A DNA stretch of 64,000 nucleotides from the NCBI GenBank assembly GCA_004380135.1, contig QXCR01000122.1, positions 24,482 through 88,481 on the forward strand, given 5' to 3'. Below are positions 9,244 through 20,237 of the stretch, piece after piece. How positions within the stretch are numbered: position 1 is the first letter of the stretch; every line of letters begins with the position of its first letter. A model generated the notes under the pieces. It had not been told where the DNA came from. It saw only the letters and a list, made by a program, of their open reading frames with translations, and did no database searches. Position numbers and translations under genes: made by a program. Source of the stretch: Stemphylium vesicarium. Its lineage: Eukaryota > Ascomycota > Dothideomycetes > Pleosporales > Pleosporaceae.

Positions 9244-10676
9244 TCATCGTACAATAGCAGTATAGCCTCCTCCCCTCCTCCCCACATCCTTCACCGCCGC
9301 AGAACCTCTTCGTACCACCTTCTTCGACATCCGCGAGTGCAACGCCAGCCAAAAAGCATACATCCTGCTATGGGGAACTGGGAAAGGTAGCCCTGGTCCA
9401 GCAACATCGCGGCACCGCCTCATCATACACATTTCCACGGTGAGCCCGGGGCCAAAACTAGTCGCTACAACATCGTCTCTGCCTTTACCCATGCGTCTCA
9501 TATTATCGAGAACGATGAGAACTGTAGCACTAGACGAGTTGCCATAGTGCTTGTATACGTCCAGCGAGGCTCTGATGTGATCGTCGGTGAGATGAAGCGA
9601 GCGCTTTGCGCCTTGCAAGATGGCGGCGCCGCCTGGGTGGATTGCCCAGTCGAATTCGGCGGGATCGTGATGTGACGGTAGTTTTGAATAGTTGGAGAGT
9701 TTAGATGTACCGCAGAGCTGCGTGAAAATAGGCTCTATGGCACTGACTGCTGCTTTTGGCACTTCTTTGCTTAACGTAGCGATCATCCCTGTCTCAGTGT
9801 CAGCAAGAACATAGCAGGGGCCGAACAAAACGCTGACCATTCTTCTCGATATCATAGGACATGAAGCCTGATGTACCCGGAACCACCATACTGCTCCATT
9901 CTCTCAGTTCGAAAATTAGAGTTTGGTTTTCGTTAAGCGCAAGGCTATTGCATACCACCGCGGCGGCAGCAGCATCCGAGAACAGCGCTGGCGCAATGTG
10001 TAATTCTTCTCCGCTCTGTAGGGTATGTTGCAGCTCAGCACGGAGGAACAAACTACATAGCTCACATGCCATGACCAGAACGCGAGCGGGTCGGCCCTTC
10101 TGCAAGGCAGCAGCCGCAATATCAGCCGCAGTCCTCAAAGCTGACAGGCCACCCGCGCATCCTACGCCCTGCAAAAGGACGCGCTGGACGCCTGGCTCTA
10201 GTCCTAACTTCTCGCACACGAACAGGTCGTAACCTGGATTACTCTGGTCGGTGCATGTCACTGCCACAACGTGCGTTACGTCTTTTAGTGCAAGCTGGGC
10301 TTCCCTTATTGCTTTTTTGCACGCCGCAGTGGCGAGCTCGACACCGGCAGTGCGAAAGTTGCGGGAAATGGCCGCGATGGTCGGTGGTGCGGCGTCTTTG
10401 ATCGTAAATTTGCTATGGTCGGCAACGGTTGGACGGGAGAGAATGCCGGTTTTTGTGTTGAAACGGATGAGCTTTTGGAAACTGTGGAGAAGTATGTTAG
10501 CATGGGGTGTGCATTTTGAATGTTTAGTCGGAGGGGAATACTAACGCCGTGGAGTCAATGTCATCTGGATACAAGCGCTCGAGAAGATCTCCGAATTGCT
10601 CTTGTTTTATTACGTGGGCTGGATACTGATGTCCCAGTCCAGTAATGTACACCGTATTTGGCCTGCTGCGTGTCAT
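9244..10676 (-). CDS. Type III polyketide synthase (chalcone-synthase-like)
   Basis: Three exons: 10676-10546, 10481-9838 and 9788-9244, with introns of 64 and 49 nt (GTTAGT...CAG and GTCAGC...CAG), giving 439 residues. The start at 10676 (MTRSRPNTVYITGLGHQYP) gives the expected first beta-strand. Family hallmarks: LIRFNTKTGILSRP near residue 50, the nucleophile in GVGCAGG (Cys152), the histidine in AIHPGG (His309), the asparagine in YGNSSS (Asn342) and the SFGPGLTVE signature loop. The Cys-His-Asn triad is therefore intact. Type III PKSs are homodimers that condense malonyl-CoA onto an acyl-CoA starter. Fungal members make alkyl-resorcinols, resorcylic acids or pyrones, and the product cannot be read from sequence. 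No tailoring genes lie next to it. Confidence 0.9.
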
Positions 10677-13360
10677 ACCGATCATTTAAGGGGGATGAGA
10701 TCTGGAATCCTTTGCGCAGTGACATGCAGAAAGTAAGCTTATTATCCTCTCCTCTTGCTTCAGGCAGCGTTCTATACTCTCTGTCGTTGCTTGGGGGGCT
10801 GTCGAATGTGCAATCTAGCCGTGCTTCCAAGTCTCCAATAGTTCTGTACAAGCCCCGCGTACGGGGCAAGACACAATCCAGATCCATACTCGAACGTGGC
10901 CATCTCCGCTAGCTGGCGTGATCCATGACCCGTTTGATGAGAATTCAGGATACGCCACTGACGAGCAAATGTGCAGAATGTCATCTCTGCTCTTGATAGG
11001 CGGCTTGTCACGTAACGATTCCGTGGTAAATTACCAACACGACAATCTCAGGAGTATCTAGAGTATTGGCGCTGTCTTGATATCAGCCGAAAAAGAGGCA
11101 ATGACCGTGATTCAGCTCTGAAGATCGCGCCGCTGACCGGTAGGAGCGGAGTGATGAGCAATGAGATGGCTCGCCGTATCTCCCAAAAACTTCAGTATTG
11201 TCACGGAAGGATTTTGACATGCCGTATTGTTCGCTTCTCCCCGTACTCAGTCCTATCTTCAAATAGATATATCCAATGGCGGTTCAATGGAGACATATTG
11301 GAGATATAGCCATAGCCGGAGTAGTCCAGAATGTGCGGGAGGGCCCAACCCACCACCAAGTGCTCACTATGCACCCACAATCTTACCCTTGGCCGAAAGA
11401 AAGTTCGTGTAATTGTGAATAATGAGTTCATTAAGGCATCCCACTCGTGAAGAGATCCACTGCCTGGCCCCCATGGTCTCAGCCCGCTCACTTGTTCGGC
11501 TTCCCGAACAACTCCGCCCAGCCGTACGTAGATAGCCTGCTGAAGTGGACGATCGATGATGGGTTGCCTGGCATTGGTGCAAACGTTATGCATGAGAAAC
11601 CAAAAGACTTCATCAGATGCCACAGAACTAGGGCTTTGGTGGGAAAGCAAGAAAATTATACTCTGAACGGCTACCAGCCAATGGCAGCACAATTACCTGC
11701 GGAATGAGGTAGATACTGAGATCAATTGTAAGACACTGGGAGTTTGCTTGGGCCGAACAGTCTTCACAATTCATCCCTGACAGCATTACATGTCTCTGGT
11801 TGGTCTTGCACTAGCTCTGCATCGCGGTCGAAGCTAGCACCATCTAGCCAGTCGTTCTGGGTTGAAGATGAAGCAGAGATGCACTCCGCGGGCCGAAGCG
11901 CTTACAATTGATCTTGGCTCCGGAGCAGACTTTCCTTGACGAGCAGAGTCCAAGCCTGGACGGCGATCTAGAATAACGTGGCAGCTGGACAAGCAGTGCA
12001 GAAGGATGCATTGACTTTAGGCGGTGTCGAGCTCTCCGGGTAAAACTCTCTGGTGTGTAACAGCCTTAATAAATCATCGGCCGTGGGTGCAAGATTCCTG
12101 GTGCAGGTGTGGGCCGTCGAGATCATCTGGAAACATGAGATCGTCGAGAACGACAATGTCATGATGAGACTGGGACCAAGGGGTGAGATCTTACCCACAG
12201 CGAATCAGTGGAGAGGATGTTGAAATGCATGATCCTCCATCGGATGGATTTGGACCTTGTCATCTCAAGGCTGATCGGTGAATCGCCAATAATCCACGAT
12301 AGAGGGTCCGCGGATGCGTTGTCTCACATGCGCTCGGCGCAGTCAAGGCGTGTCAGACAGCATCATGCTCGGCAGGGCGCTTACCCCCGCGGGAATTGAG
12401 CGATATATTTGCTTGTTGTGTGCCGTCATGGTGCATCCGGAATCCCGTTGAGTTTACTGTGCCGCATGCGGGTGGATGGGCCACGGTCCGGACCGGAGTG
12501 GGGTATGGTTTGCGAAGAGTTCATCGCTCGGGAGAAAACGCTCATTTCCTCGTGTATTTGTCTTGCACAGAATTTAAGAACCTTGAGAGTGAAGCGCATT
12601 ACACGCATAACGTCCACAGTCCAGGCACCCGAGTAGTGGGGTTTCGACACGTGCTATCTTGACACGCTAGCCATATTCAGCCAGCTGACGAGGCTGAGGA
12701 ATCAGCATGTACAAATAGCGCACAAGAAGACTGCTGATAGTTAGTACAGGGCATAAGGCCCGCTATTCAACGCATCCCTATCAAGGCTGTTGAAGTAAGC
12801 GGTCAGCGAGGTCGGTATAACCAAGACATTAGGCCTCATCTCGGGCTATCTCAGGGCGGCACATACCGGCGCCTACGGTATTACTGCGGGTTTCATGCTG
12901 TACGAAAGTGTGCGTGTATGTAAGTTCGGTGTTGGTGTCCGCGCTTCGTAGTATCCGTGCAGCCCGCAATGCTTGCCTATTCCGGATTACTGCTTGTGGC
13001 GGCACCTAGGCACCGACTAGTCGAGAGCGTACAACAAGAGGTTCGCGAAAGACTTGCTTTGTAGGTTAGCATTCACGTGATTGCGGTTAGGCCTTCTTTC
13101 TGGGATCTGAATGGAATCTGCGACACCGCCGCCTCGCAATGTGGTATATATGACCAGTGATGCGACGCGTAGATGCTGGCGTTGCTCGTACAGCAAGCGT
13201 CCAATCCACCGAGAACTGGAACACGAGACGCGCGTAAGAATTGCGGTATCATGTTTGGAGGTACGCAACCACGAAACACCTCAAGGGGTAAAGATCTTGC
13301 CCTAAAGCAACCTGACAAATTGTGGGCGACCCATCTCCTGAGCATCTCGATGGAAACTGA
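10677..13360. other. Gene-poor stretch with hypothetical-protein fragments
   Basis: No complete gene. The best candidate is a minus-strand frame at 11201-11692, listed separately. Other frames (12208-12662, 13017-13345) are short and without motifs. Scattered fragments suggest decayed or rapidly evolving accessory genes. Confidence 0.4.
11201..11692 (-). CDS. Possible exon or fragment of hypothetical protein
   Basis: An open frame of about 160 codons without a good ATG start; it opens after a stop and the first ATG is internal (MHNVCTN). It contains protein-like segments such as SLHEWDALMNSLFTITRTFF and HWIYLFEDRTEYGEKRT, with aromatic and charged residues distributed as in a folded protein. 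Fungal F-box/2EXR-type hypothetical proteins have comparable patterns, and a related kind of protein follows at 13.4 kb, but I cannot show homology. It could be the last exon of a gene or a remnant. Confidence 0.25.
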   Translation of the reverse strand: MCCHWLVAVQSIIFLLSHQSPSSVASDEVFWFLMHNVCTNARQPIIDRPLQQAIYVRLGGVVREAEQVSGLRPWGPGSGSLHEWDALMNSLFTITRTFFRPRVRLWVHSEHLVVGWALPHILDYSGYGYISNMSPLNRHWIYLFEDRTEYGEKRTIRHVKILP

Positions 13361-13432
13361 CTAGTCAGAAACAAATACCAGAGTACTGGTCCCCTTAGTG
13401 CGAGCAGTACAACCTCGAAGATCTTTTCACGT

Positions 13433-14056
13433 TTGCCACGTGAGCTACGCAACCGTATATATATGTTTTGCGTTCAGGGAGCGTACGGCGACGATGAGGT
13501 GATAGTGAGGCGCAGTGCCCTAGGCTCAGCCCACCGCTTTGTCTATCTTACCCGAGAATCTTGCGGCCAGTACTCGTACCAATGGGTTGAGGATCCGGTT
13601 ACGGCCTGCTTGAATGTAGAAGGCTTGGGTTATGATATCGCGCGAGAGATGCTGGAGTGCTACTACTGGACGCACACGTTCAAGTTCGCTCATCATGAGC
13701 TTTGTCTGCTCGGGCCCTTCCTCCAGGCTGATAGCTTCGGGTTTGGAATGACTCCGGCGCACTATGCGAGGAATTTGCAAATACAAATCCGGCCTCTTGA
13801 CTTCGCTTTCTTGTTGCCAGAAAAGCGGGCATTCGAAGAGCAACGGTGTTGTAGAGCAATCGAGGCGCTCAATGCAATCCAGACGACGCGAACCGAGGTC
13901 GCAATCGAGATCGACACGACACAAGGCTCGCTGAGCGACGCTGACTATGAGCGGTTTACGCTTGGAGCCGCCGAGTTCACCACCCAAATTAAGAGCGCGG
14001 TAGAAAGTCTGAGGGAGAAAGGATTGCGTGTGACGCTAGGACCCGGCGCGTCTTGA
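13433..14056 (+). CDS. 2EXR/F-box-like hypothetical protein, 5' end unresolved
   Basis: The frame is open from 13361 to the stop at 14056. At 13433 it reads LPRELRNRIYMFC, the motif that opens the many fungal proteins with a 2EXR or degenerate F-box-like domain (LP-E-R-IY). No ATG lies in frame upstream before a stop at 13358, so the start codon must be in an upstream exon. A CTAG acceptor at about 13364 is possible, but no convincing donor exon was found. The remaining 200 residues have no further known domain; a mixed helical C-terminus (AIEALNAIQTTRTEV...) follows. Such proteins are abundant in Dothideomycetes and their function is unknown. It may be intact with a small first exon or a 5'-truncated copy. 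Confidence 0.5.
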   Translation: MPRELRNRIYMFCVQGAYGDDEVIVRRSALGSAHRFVYLTRESCGQYSYQWVEDPVTACLNVEGLGYDIAREMLECYYWTHTFKFAHHELCLLGPFLQADSFGFGMTPAHYARNLQIQIRPLDFAFLLPEKRAFEEQRCCRAIEALNAIQTTRTEVAIEIDTTQGSLSDADYERFTLGAAEFTTQIKSAVESLREKGLRVTLGPGAS

Positions 14057-14577
14057 GTTCGGGAAGACATGGGCGACCACGACTGGTCTCATCATAACGG
14101 GCGTTTGGATGATGCTGAACTGTGCGGAGACCTCTGATACTCCCAGTTTACGAGACGGTTTCCGGAAAGCTGTCAGAATATGGGAAGCTGGCTCTCATAT
14201 CAGTCAACGTGGGCTAGGAGCTATGGTCAGTCCTCACCGCAGATCGCGCAGCAACCCTGAGCGCATTTCCGGGCGAGATCCTACACGTTGTGAAAGCGAG
14301 AGAGGGATATCGCGTGTTGCTGACCGCAACGGCTGGACGAAACGCGATGGCTGAGGTGACGCGAGCAGACCCCACGGGATGACGGAGGGCGCGATTCCCT
14401 TTTCGGTGGGGAAGCACGAGCGCCCATCACGGAAAGGCCGTTTGTCTTTGTAGCTTTGCAGCAACTCGGACAGAAAACAGGATCCCTTCTATAAATCCTT
14501 AGTATATTGTTACGCATACCGTCTAGAGCGGCGATTTTATAATCGCTACCAGTATTTCTTAGATACATAATGCCACC
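14057..14577. other. Intergenic, nothing seen
   Basis: Only short shadow frames; this holds the 3' flanks of the 2EXR-like gene and of the GH79 gene, which face each other here. Confidence 0.5.
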
Positions 14578-16200
14578 CTACAACCCATACACATCACACT
14601 CATCAAAAAACACCAACACAGCTTCACTACCCCTAACAGCCACAACCCCACTCTCCCCCACAAACTCAATCTCCATGTCACCAACAGCCTCACCCTGAGG
14701 AAACGACTGCCCAGCCCAAGTCGCCAAAGAAGTGTTCCCACTATCCACATACGGCGCCGTCATGCGCTTGGCCCTCGGTGCCCCAGCCTCGTCCCCAGCA
14801 GCATGCAACACCTCCGACAGATCAATCTCTACCCTAAAATCTGATGTAGAATTCGCGTAATACGGGTTCATGTTCACAAGCGCAAGTTTCGACAGCTCGT
14901 CGTTGACATAGAATGCATATGCTGAAAATCTCTCCCCGTCAACACCAGCTGGCGGTTCCAGCGCGCGAACACGCGTTTCAGAGGAAGCAAAGGCCTCGGC
15001 CATGAAGAGTTGCGCGAGGAATGAAGGAAGAGTGCGGGAGGGGCCCCTCAACTCACTGTCGCGTGGGTACAGCATCGAGTACGTGCTGAACCCTGGACTG
15101 CCGTTCGCGCCGGGCGTGTTGACCTGCTCGTCGGATTGTAGAGCGAGCGTGGCGCCCTGGTGCAGATGCGTAGCGCTGGCGTTGAAATTCGCGTAAATGA
15201 GCTCAGAATCTACCACCCATAGAGCTTGCGCAAAGGTGTCCGTGACATTGGGCGCACCTGAGCAACTCACGGAGTTGAACTCCCCAATGTTCCACTCATT
15301 CCCTGCGTCCAGGGCCGCGCGTGCGGAAGGGTAAATTTCTTCGACGCAGTACCTCGTGAGCTCAGTGTGGTTTAGAATGTTCTCGATTTTGGCTAGTGCA
15401 GCGCGTTCAGGATCGCAAGTGGAGAATGCGTAGGAGTGGATGGAATAAACACCAACTTGATCTTCGCTGTCGATACCCGCGGGGATTAGAGCGGCAGGTC
15501 GTACTTCCAAGCCCGAGTCGTCGGTCGTCGCGGAGGATGCCCACCATCGCTCTTGAGGGAGATTCGAGCCATTGAGGGCATCCAGAGAAGCGTCTATACT
15601 GGCTGTATACTCCTTCCATTGCTTCACATAGGCTTCAGTGGAATCGTTCCATCGGCTCTCCTCGTAGTTGGTAGGTTCATTGCCAAGTTCCAGATATGCG
15701 ATCTTGTCTGGTTGATATGTGAGGGAGGCAACTGCCAGACCCTTGGATATTTCCAAGCTTTCATTTCCAAAGTTAAGCGTGGAAATGAACTTTGTTTGAT
15801 TCGGGAAATTGCTCCAGCTCTTATAGTACTCTGGCCCAACAGTTGTCCGCCAGACGCCACCTTCAGGGCTAGTCGTTCGCACGACATCACCCCCTTCTGG
15901 ATCAAATACCATGCTATCCATGGTAATACCGCCGGGCCTTATCACCGGGCGCCCGCCATGCTCGTGGATTCTATCCAATGCCTTGAATGTAAGGCTATTG
16001 GGAGTGCTGGCATTTCCAAAGAAATCGACCCAGAATGCAGGTTCAAACGAGAACGAAGCGAAAGAGTTTGTGTGTGGGATTGAGGCTCCCGCTGCAGTTT
16101 TCGGGATGCTTAAGCTTGCAGTATGCGCGCCGTCTGCGGTAGGGTAGGCGTAAGCAGCGCTGGCCGCTAGTGAGAGAGCGGCGACTCGAAGGGACGCCAT
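14578..16200 (-). CDS. Secreted GH79-family beta-glucuronidase-like glycosidase
   Basis: A single-exon gene of 540 residues. The first 18 residues are a signal peptide (SLRVAALSLAASAAYAYP). A (beta/alpha)8 glycosidase domain follows. Motifs match clan GH-A family 79: FEPAFWVDFFGNAS near residue 53, GGRPVIRPGG (82-91), LELGNEP with the likely acid/base Glu175, and WNIGEFNS with the likely nucleophile Glu307. The C-terminal 110 residues resemble the beta-sandwich domain of this family (YAFYVNDELSKLALVNMNPY). About ten N-glycosylation sequons (such as NAS, NQT, NES, NHT) fit secretion. Fungal GH79 enzymes release glucuronic acid or 4-O-methyl-glucuronic acid from arabinogalactan proteins and other glycans. 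The exact substrate is an inference. Confidence 0.88.
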   Translation of the reverse strand: MASLRVAALSLAASAAYAYPTADGAHTASLSIPKTAAGASIPHTNSFASFSFEPAFWVDFFGNASTPNSLTFKALDRIHEHGGRPVIRPGGITMDSMVFDPEGGDVVRTTSPEGGVWRTTVGPEYYKSWSNFPNQTKFISTLNFGNESLEISKGLAVASLTYQPDKIAYLELGNEPTNYEESRWNDSTEAYVKQWKEYTASIDASLDALNGSNLPQERWWASSATTDDSGLEVRPAALIPAGIDSEDQVGVYSIHSYAFSTCDPERAALAKIENILNHTELTRYCVEEIYPSARAALDAGNEWNIGEFNSVSCSGAPNVTDTFAQALWVVDSELIYANFNASATHLHQGATLALQSDEQVNTPGANGSPGFSTYSMLYPRDSELRGPSRTLPSFLAQLFMAEAFASSETRVRALEPPAGVDGERFSAYAFYVNDELSKLALVNMNPYYANSTSDFRVEIDLSEVLHAAGDEAGAPRAKRMTAPYVDSGNTSLATWAGQSFPQGEAVGDMEIEFVGESGVVAVRGSEAVLVFFDECDVYGL

Positions 16201-16738
16201 AGGGAGGATGCAAAGATTGATGCTGTGCTACTATTGTCGTTGCTTCATAGCATTTGAGGCATCTCGGCAATACATATGGACATGCCTCGTATACCGACTG
16301 CGTGACGACATCATCGTACCTTCATCACAGGCTAAACCGGGGAACATTCTTCCGACGGCTGCAAAATGTTCCATGAAGCCGGTGTCGACGATGCTGAATT
16401 GGTCCTAGGCATGGCGTGAAGAGGAATAAGTTGTGGGGAGCCTGCGGGGAATTTAGCGGATCGTCACGGCTCGTTCTTGGGCGGGGAGAAGAATTCGAGA
16501 AAACCGTCGGATACGTGACCAAACCTGGCATCGTAGCCTCCCAACGTATTTTATTAGTTGCCATGATACTCGTAAACAACATGCCGTCTCGACCTGGTAT
16601 TCGGGACAAGCTTGCACAGGCAATGCGTCGGAAGGCGGTGGAGTCTTGCCCGCAATGGCTTCGCTAGACAATGGTTGAATGTATTGCTGGAGGATGGCAG
16701 ACCCCGTGGAGTGCTACCGGTCGTCTATATCACGAAAT
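16201..16738. other. Intergenic (GH79 promoter side and J-protein 3' end)
   Basis: No coding evidence. It contains the upstream region of the minus-strand GH79 gene and the 3' flank of the J-domain gene. No clear TATA element was found. Confidence 0.5.
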
Positions 16739-17897
16739 CTATTTTGTTCCTTGAGCGCCATGTGGCACACCTGTCCTTTTTCTCATCATAACCTCTCCCA
16801 TCGCATTCCTGACTTCCTTCTCTTGGTGCACCACGTTCTGCAACATGTATTTCTTGAGCGCCTCTCTTAGCTCGCTCTTTGCCTTCTCGTTGTCCCTGTA
16901 AGGTATGCTTTCCAGCTCCAATAACCTATTTGCATCCTTGTTGTTTTCAGTAACCAACGCGCCGAGGCGGTCGAGTTGCTTGTGTCGCGTGTCTTCGGTG
17001 TCGTCGGTGGGCTTGGAGGGGTTCTGCGGGTCGATGCGATAAAGTGGCATGAGGAGAGCGAGGAACTGAGTGAGAGAAATGGCGGCTTTCTTTATGATGG
17101 CGAGAACTTGAAACGGCAGGTATGCGGGGCGAAAGTTGGTGGATGCAAGGAGCGGGTTCAGGTATCTGGAGAGAAGAGCAGGATGATCTGGACGTAGAGC
17201 TGTGCGCAATTCAAAGGTTGCGACTGCAAGAAGACCCAGGTAGCGCCAGTACGCACCATCCGTCAGAAACCCAAGGGCATTCGCACCGATCAACGCGATT
17301 AACAGAGCGCCGTAGGTTGTGCCGGCAGTGGCCAGCGCACTGTCAGTATAATCCTTGATAGTCAGGCAGCTTTGACATTGCGCAAGAATATCCGGCCCAA
17401 AACGGTCGTACGCGAAACGCTTCGCAGGATCCAGAATGATGTCGCGCGCATGCTTCAGGTGTACGTAGTAGTTGTTTGCCACGTCTCTGTCCACATTTGG
17501 CACAATCTTATCAGGATGATACCTGATAGTAAGCCTCCTGAACCGCGAATTCAGCCCACTCTCGCCAACATCCAAGGGCACGCCGAGGTCGTTGTATGCG
17601 TTGCTTGAACGCTGGAGGTTGAAATCGACTTCGTATACGGTAAAGGCAAAGTATGCAGCGTAGACAGCTATGAGGATGTTACGACGATGTTTGATGAAGC
17701 GCGGGGAGCCCGGTTGTGGCTTAGGGTCGCCGGCGCGAATGAAGATGCTGTAAAGGACTGTTTGCACCCATCCTGCTGCCTGTGTCGCGTTAGATGCTGG
17801 TGAATCGGTTCATTTGGGCGGTACTAACCAGAGGTATAAGGAATTGCCACACTAAAAAGGGCCCGATTGTGTCAAACGACACACTTGCTCGTGCCAT
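16739..17897 (-). CDS. Membrane-anchored J-domain (DnaJ/Hsp40) co-chaperone
   Basis: Two exons, 17897-17829 and 17779-16739, joined by a 49-nt intron (GTTAGT...ACACAG), 369 residues. Exon 1 supplies the start MARASVSFDTIGPFLVWQF, without which the second exon lacks an ATG. Order of features: an N-terminal hydrophobic segment (about 12-40), a second membrane segment (ILIAVYAAYFAFTVY, about 58-72), a J-domain at about 84-145 with the essential HPD tripeptide (YHPDK, 111-113) and FAYDRFGPDI at its end, then two or three further hydrophobic segments (about 165-260) and a charged, coiled-coil-like C-terminus. The HPD loop indicates stimulation of an Hsp70 ATPase. The topology suggests the ER membrane (Sec63/ERdj-like), but the Brl domain of Sec63 is absent. 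The specific partner is unknown. Confidence 0.8.
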
Positions 17898-18541
17898 AGT
17901 CTGCTCATGGGTGGGGTAACCTGAGGGCGTTGGGAAGCAAGGGGACGCGCGTGAAGATGAAAGCCAAGTGGCATTGGGGAAGATCGGAATGGTTCCGAAG
18001 AGGCCGAGGCACGTGCGGGTGGCAAACACGTGGCCAGGACACAGGTACGGCAGCTACGAGAACACAGACATGAACATTGCGAACTTTTTGGTAGGATACA
18101 TGCTCGTATGAAAATGCAATGTTTCCGATTGCTATTGACAAGACCACGATCCGGATGGCAAAAGCATAAATCACTGCGCACAAATCCCTGTCACAGTCAC
18201 TTTGCATGTTGGACAAGGGGAAAAAGGCGGGAGGTTATGGAAATCATAGATATCATTGGGTATACGACGCTATTGTCGATCTATGGTATAATGCGATGCT
18301 ATGCAGTCATTGCAAAAAATTAAAAGAAAACAGTCTGCATGCTTCAAAGCGTAAAAATGAGTAATTCTCCGCGTAAACATTCCTTCAAGCCTGGACTGGA
18401 TGGCGACTCAGCGCCGGGTATATTTCCTCCAGACATTAATGCATAGCATGCATCGGCTCGCCGATGTCGTAGCGCACGCAGCGCGCTCATTCGCAATCAT
18501 TGCGACCAGCGCTCACACACTCGATTCAGCAAACAGGAGGC
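17898..18541. other. Intergenic, nothing coding seen
   Basis: This separates the J-protein start from the 3' end of the transporter, both on the minus strand. It is moderately AT-rich around 18240-18370. Confidence 0.5.
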
Positions 18542-20237
18542 TTATGCTCCAGCTCCCGCACCTGCGCCAATCACAGGCTCGTTCATCTGCTCTTCATGGC
18601 GCTTCTCCTTGAAGGATCCACCAGCAGAGCGGGCCTCGACGTCGCTGTCAGAGATGTCGTACTGGCGGACAGCTTCGGCGATCTGGGCCTCGTCCATCTT
18701 GGGCAGCTGCTTGGCGGCAGTGACATAGCTAATCTTCTCGGTGAAACCTTTGGCGAAGATGAGGTCAATCTCCTCGAGGGAACGTCCAGCAGTTTCGGGG
18801 TAGAAGAAGTAGATGATGGGAAGGAAGGACGCGTTCAGAGCAGCGAAGAAGAGGTAGGTACCCCAACCGATGCTAGAGATGAGCACAGGGGTGATCATGA
18901 CGATGAAGAAGTTCCACAGCCAGTTGTTGATGGTAGAAAAAGCGTTGGCCTTCTGGCGGGTCTTGAGAGGGTTGATCTCCGCAGGGTACAACCAGGGCAG
19001 AGGTAGCCAGGTGACACCGAAGAAAGCAATGTAGATGAAAAGACCAACGGCAGCACCGGGTGCAGAGACACTCTTGTCAATCAAGCAAGCGAAGGTGAGA
19101 ACCATTGCCATCATCTGGCCAACGGTACCGATAAGGTAGAGCTTGCGACGTCCCACACGCTCAACGAAGAAGAATGAAGTGGCGGCGAAGGAGGCGTAGA
19201 CGATCATGTTCACACCACCCAGCAGAAGGGCGAGGTTGTGGTCGGTGCCGAGGGCGTCCTGGCAAAGAATGGGGAAGTAGTAGATGACAGCGTTGCAACC
19301 GGAAAGTTGTTGCATGAACTGTCCAGAAGCACCAAGAAGGGTACGGCGTAAGTGTTGAGTCTTCCCTCCTGTGAGAAGAGACTTGGTAGGAACCTTTCCA
19401 CCACCACCGGAGGCCATGACGGCGTCGCGAATGACCTGCATCTGAAGCATGACTTCGGGGTCGTCGCGGGGGACACCGTTCAAACCAGCCAGTACCGTCG
19501 CGGCTTCATCTTCGCGGTGGTGGTTGAGCAGCCATCGTGGAGATTCGGGAAGTGAGGTCATCATGATGATGACAATCGTGGCAAAGACACACTGGAAAGC
19601 GATGGGGAATCTCCAGGTGAAGTCATCAGGGCCGTACAGACAACCATAGTCGATCCAGTAGGCGATCAGCGTACCAATGGCGACCATGGAGCCCTCAATA
19701 CAGATGACCTTTCCGCGGTTTTTAGCCTTGCAGCACCTAGAAGCCCATTAGCACATGTACGGGGGACATAGGACCGGGCAGAACTTACTCAGCTTGGTAA
19801 GTTGGGATGGTGGAAGTGTTGATGCCGTTTCCAACACCGGTGATGCATCGTCCGACGATGAACTGGGCAGTAGCACCACCGTTTGGAGGAACGCAGGCAA
19901 TCTGGATAATGACACCGACGATCATGATAACGGCACCGAGAAAGATACTCTTGCGACGACCAAGTTTGTCACCGAAGGCGAAGATGAAGCAGGCACCGAG
20001 GAAGCATCCAACAGCATAGATGGAGACGACGAACCCTTCGTAGGTGGAGTTCTCGACCTGGGGAAATGCTTCGACGAAGGCAGGGGCAGAGATGATACCA
20101 CTCATGACACCCTGGTCGTAACCGAAGAGAAGGAAGTCGGTGACGGCAACGATGGTCACAAGGACCTGGAGCATCCTACCGGACTGCCCCCAGTAGGTGG
20201 GCACACCAGAGTCGCTTTCTTTGATACGTGGCGGCAT
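18542..20237 (-). CDS. MFS sugar transporter (hexose/monosaccharide type)
   Basis: Two exons, 20237-19789 and 19736-18542, with a 52-nt intron (GTAAGT...TTCTAG, branch-like GCTAAT), giving 547 residues. The ATG at 20237 (MPPRIKESDSG) starts 5' of the first membrane segment. Sugar-porter signatures are present: FGYDQGVMSG in TM1, GDKLGRRKS between TM2 and TM3, GRCITGVGNG in TM4, PESPRWLL after TM6, QQLSGCNAVIYYFP in TM7, ERVGRRKLYLIG after TM8, and PETAGRSLEEID after TM12. About twelve hydrophobic segments fit a full-length plasma-membrane proton symporter or facilitator. The C-terminal tail is hydrophilic and ends in an AGAGAGA run. Substrate specificity (glucose, xylose, quinate or other) cannot be read from the motifs. 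The upstream region has a TTTAAA-type element near 20310. Confidence 0.9.

Noticed and set aside
9855..10232. Plus-strand 123-codon frame antisense to the polyketide synthase
   Set aside because: The minus-strand exon contains the catalytic Cys and family motifs; the plus frame has none.
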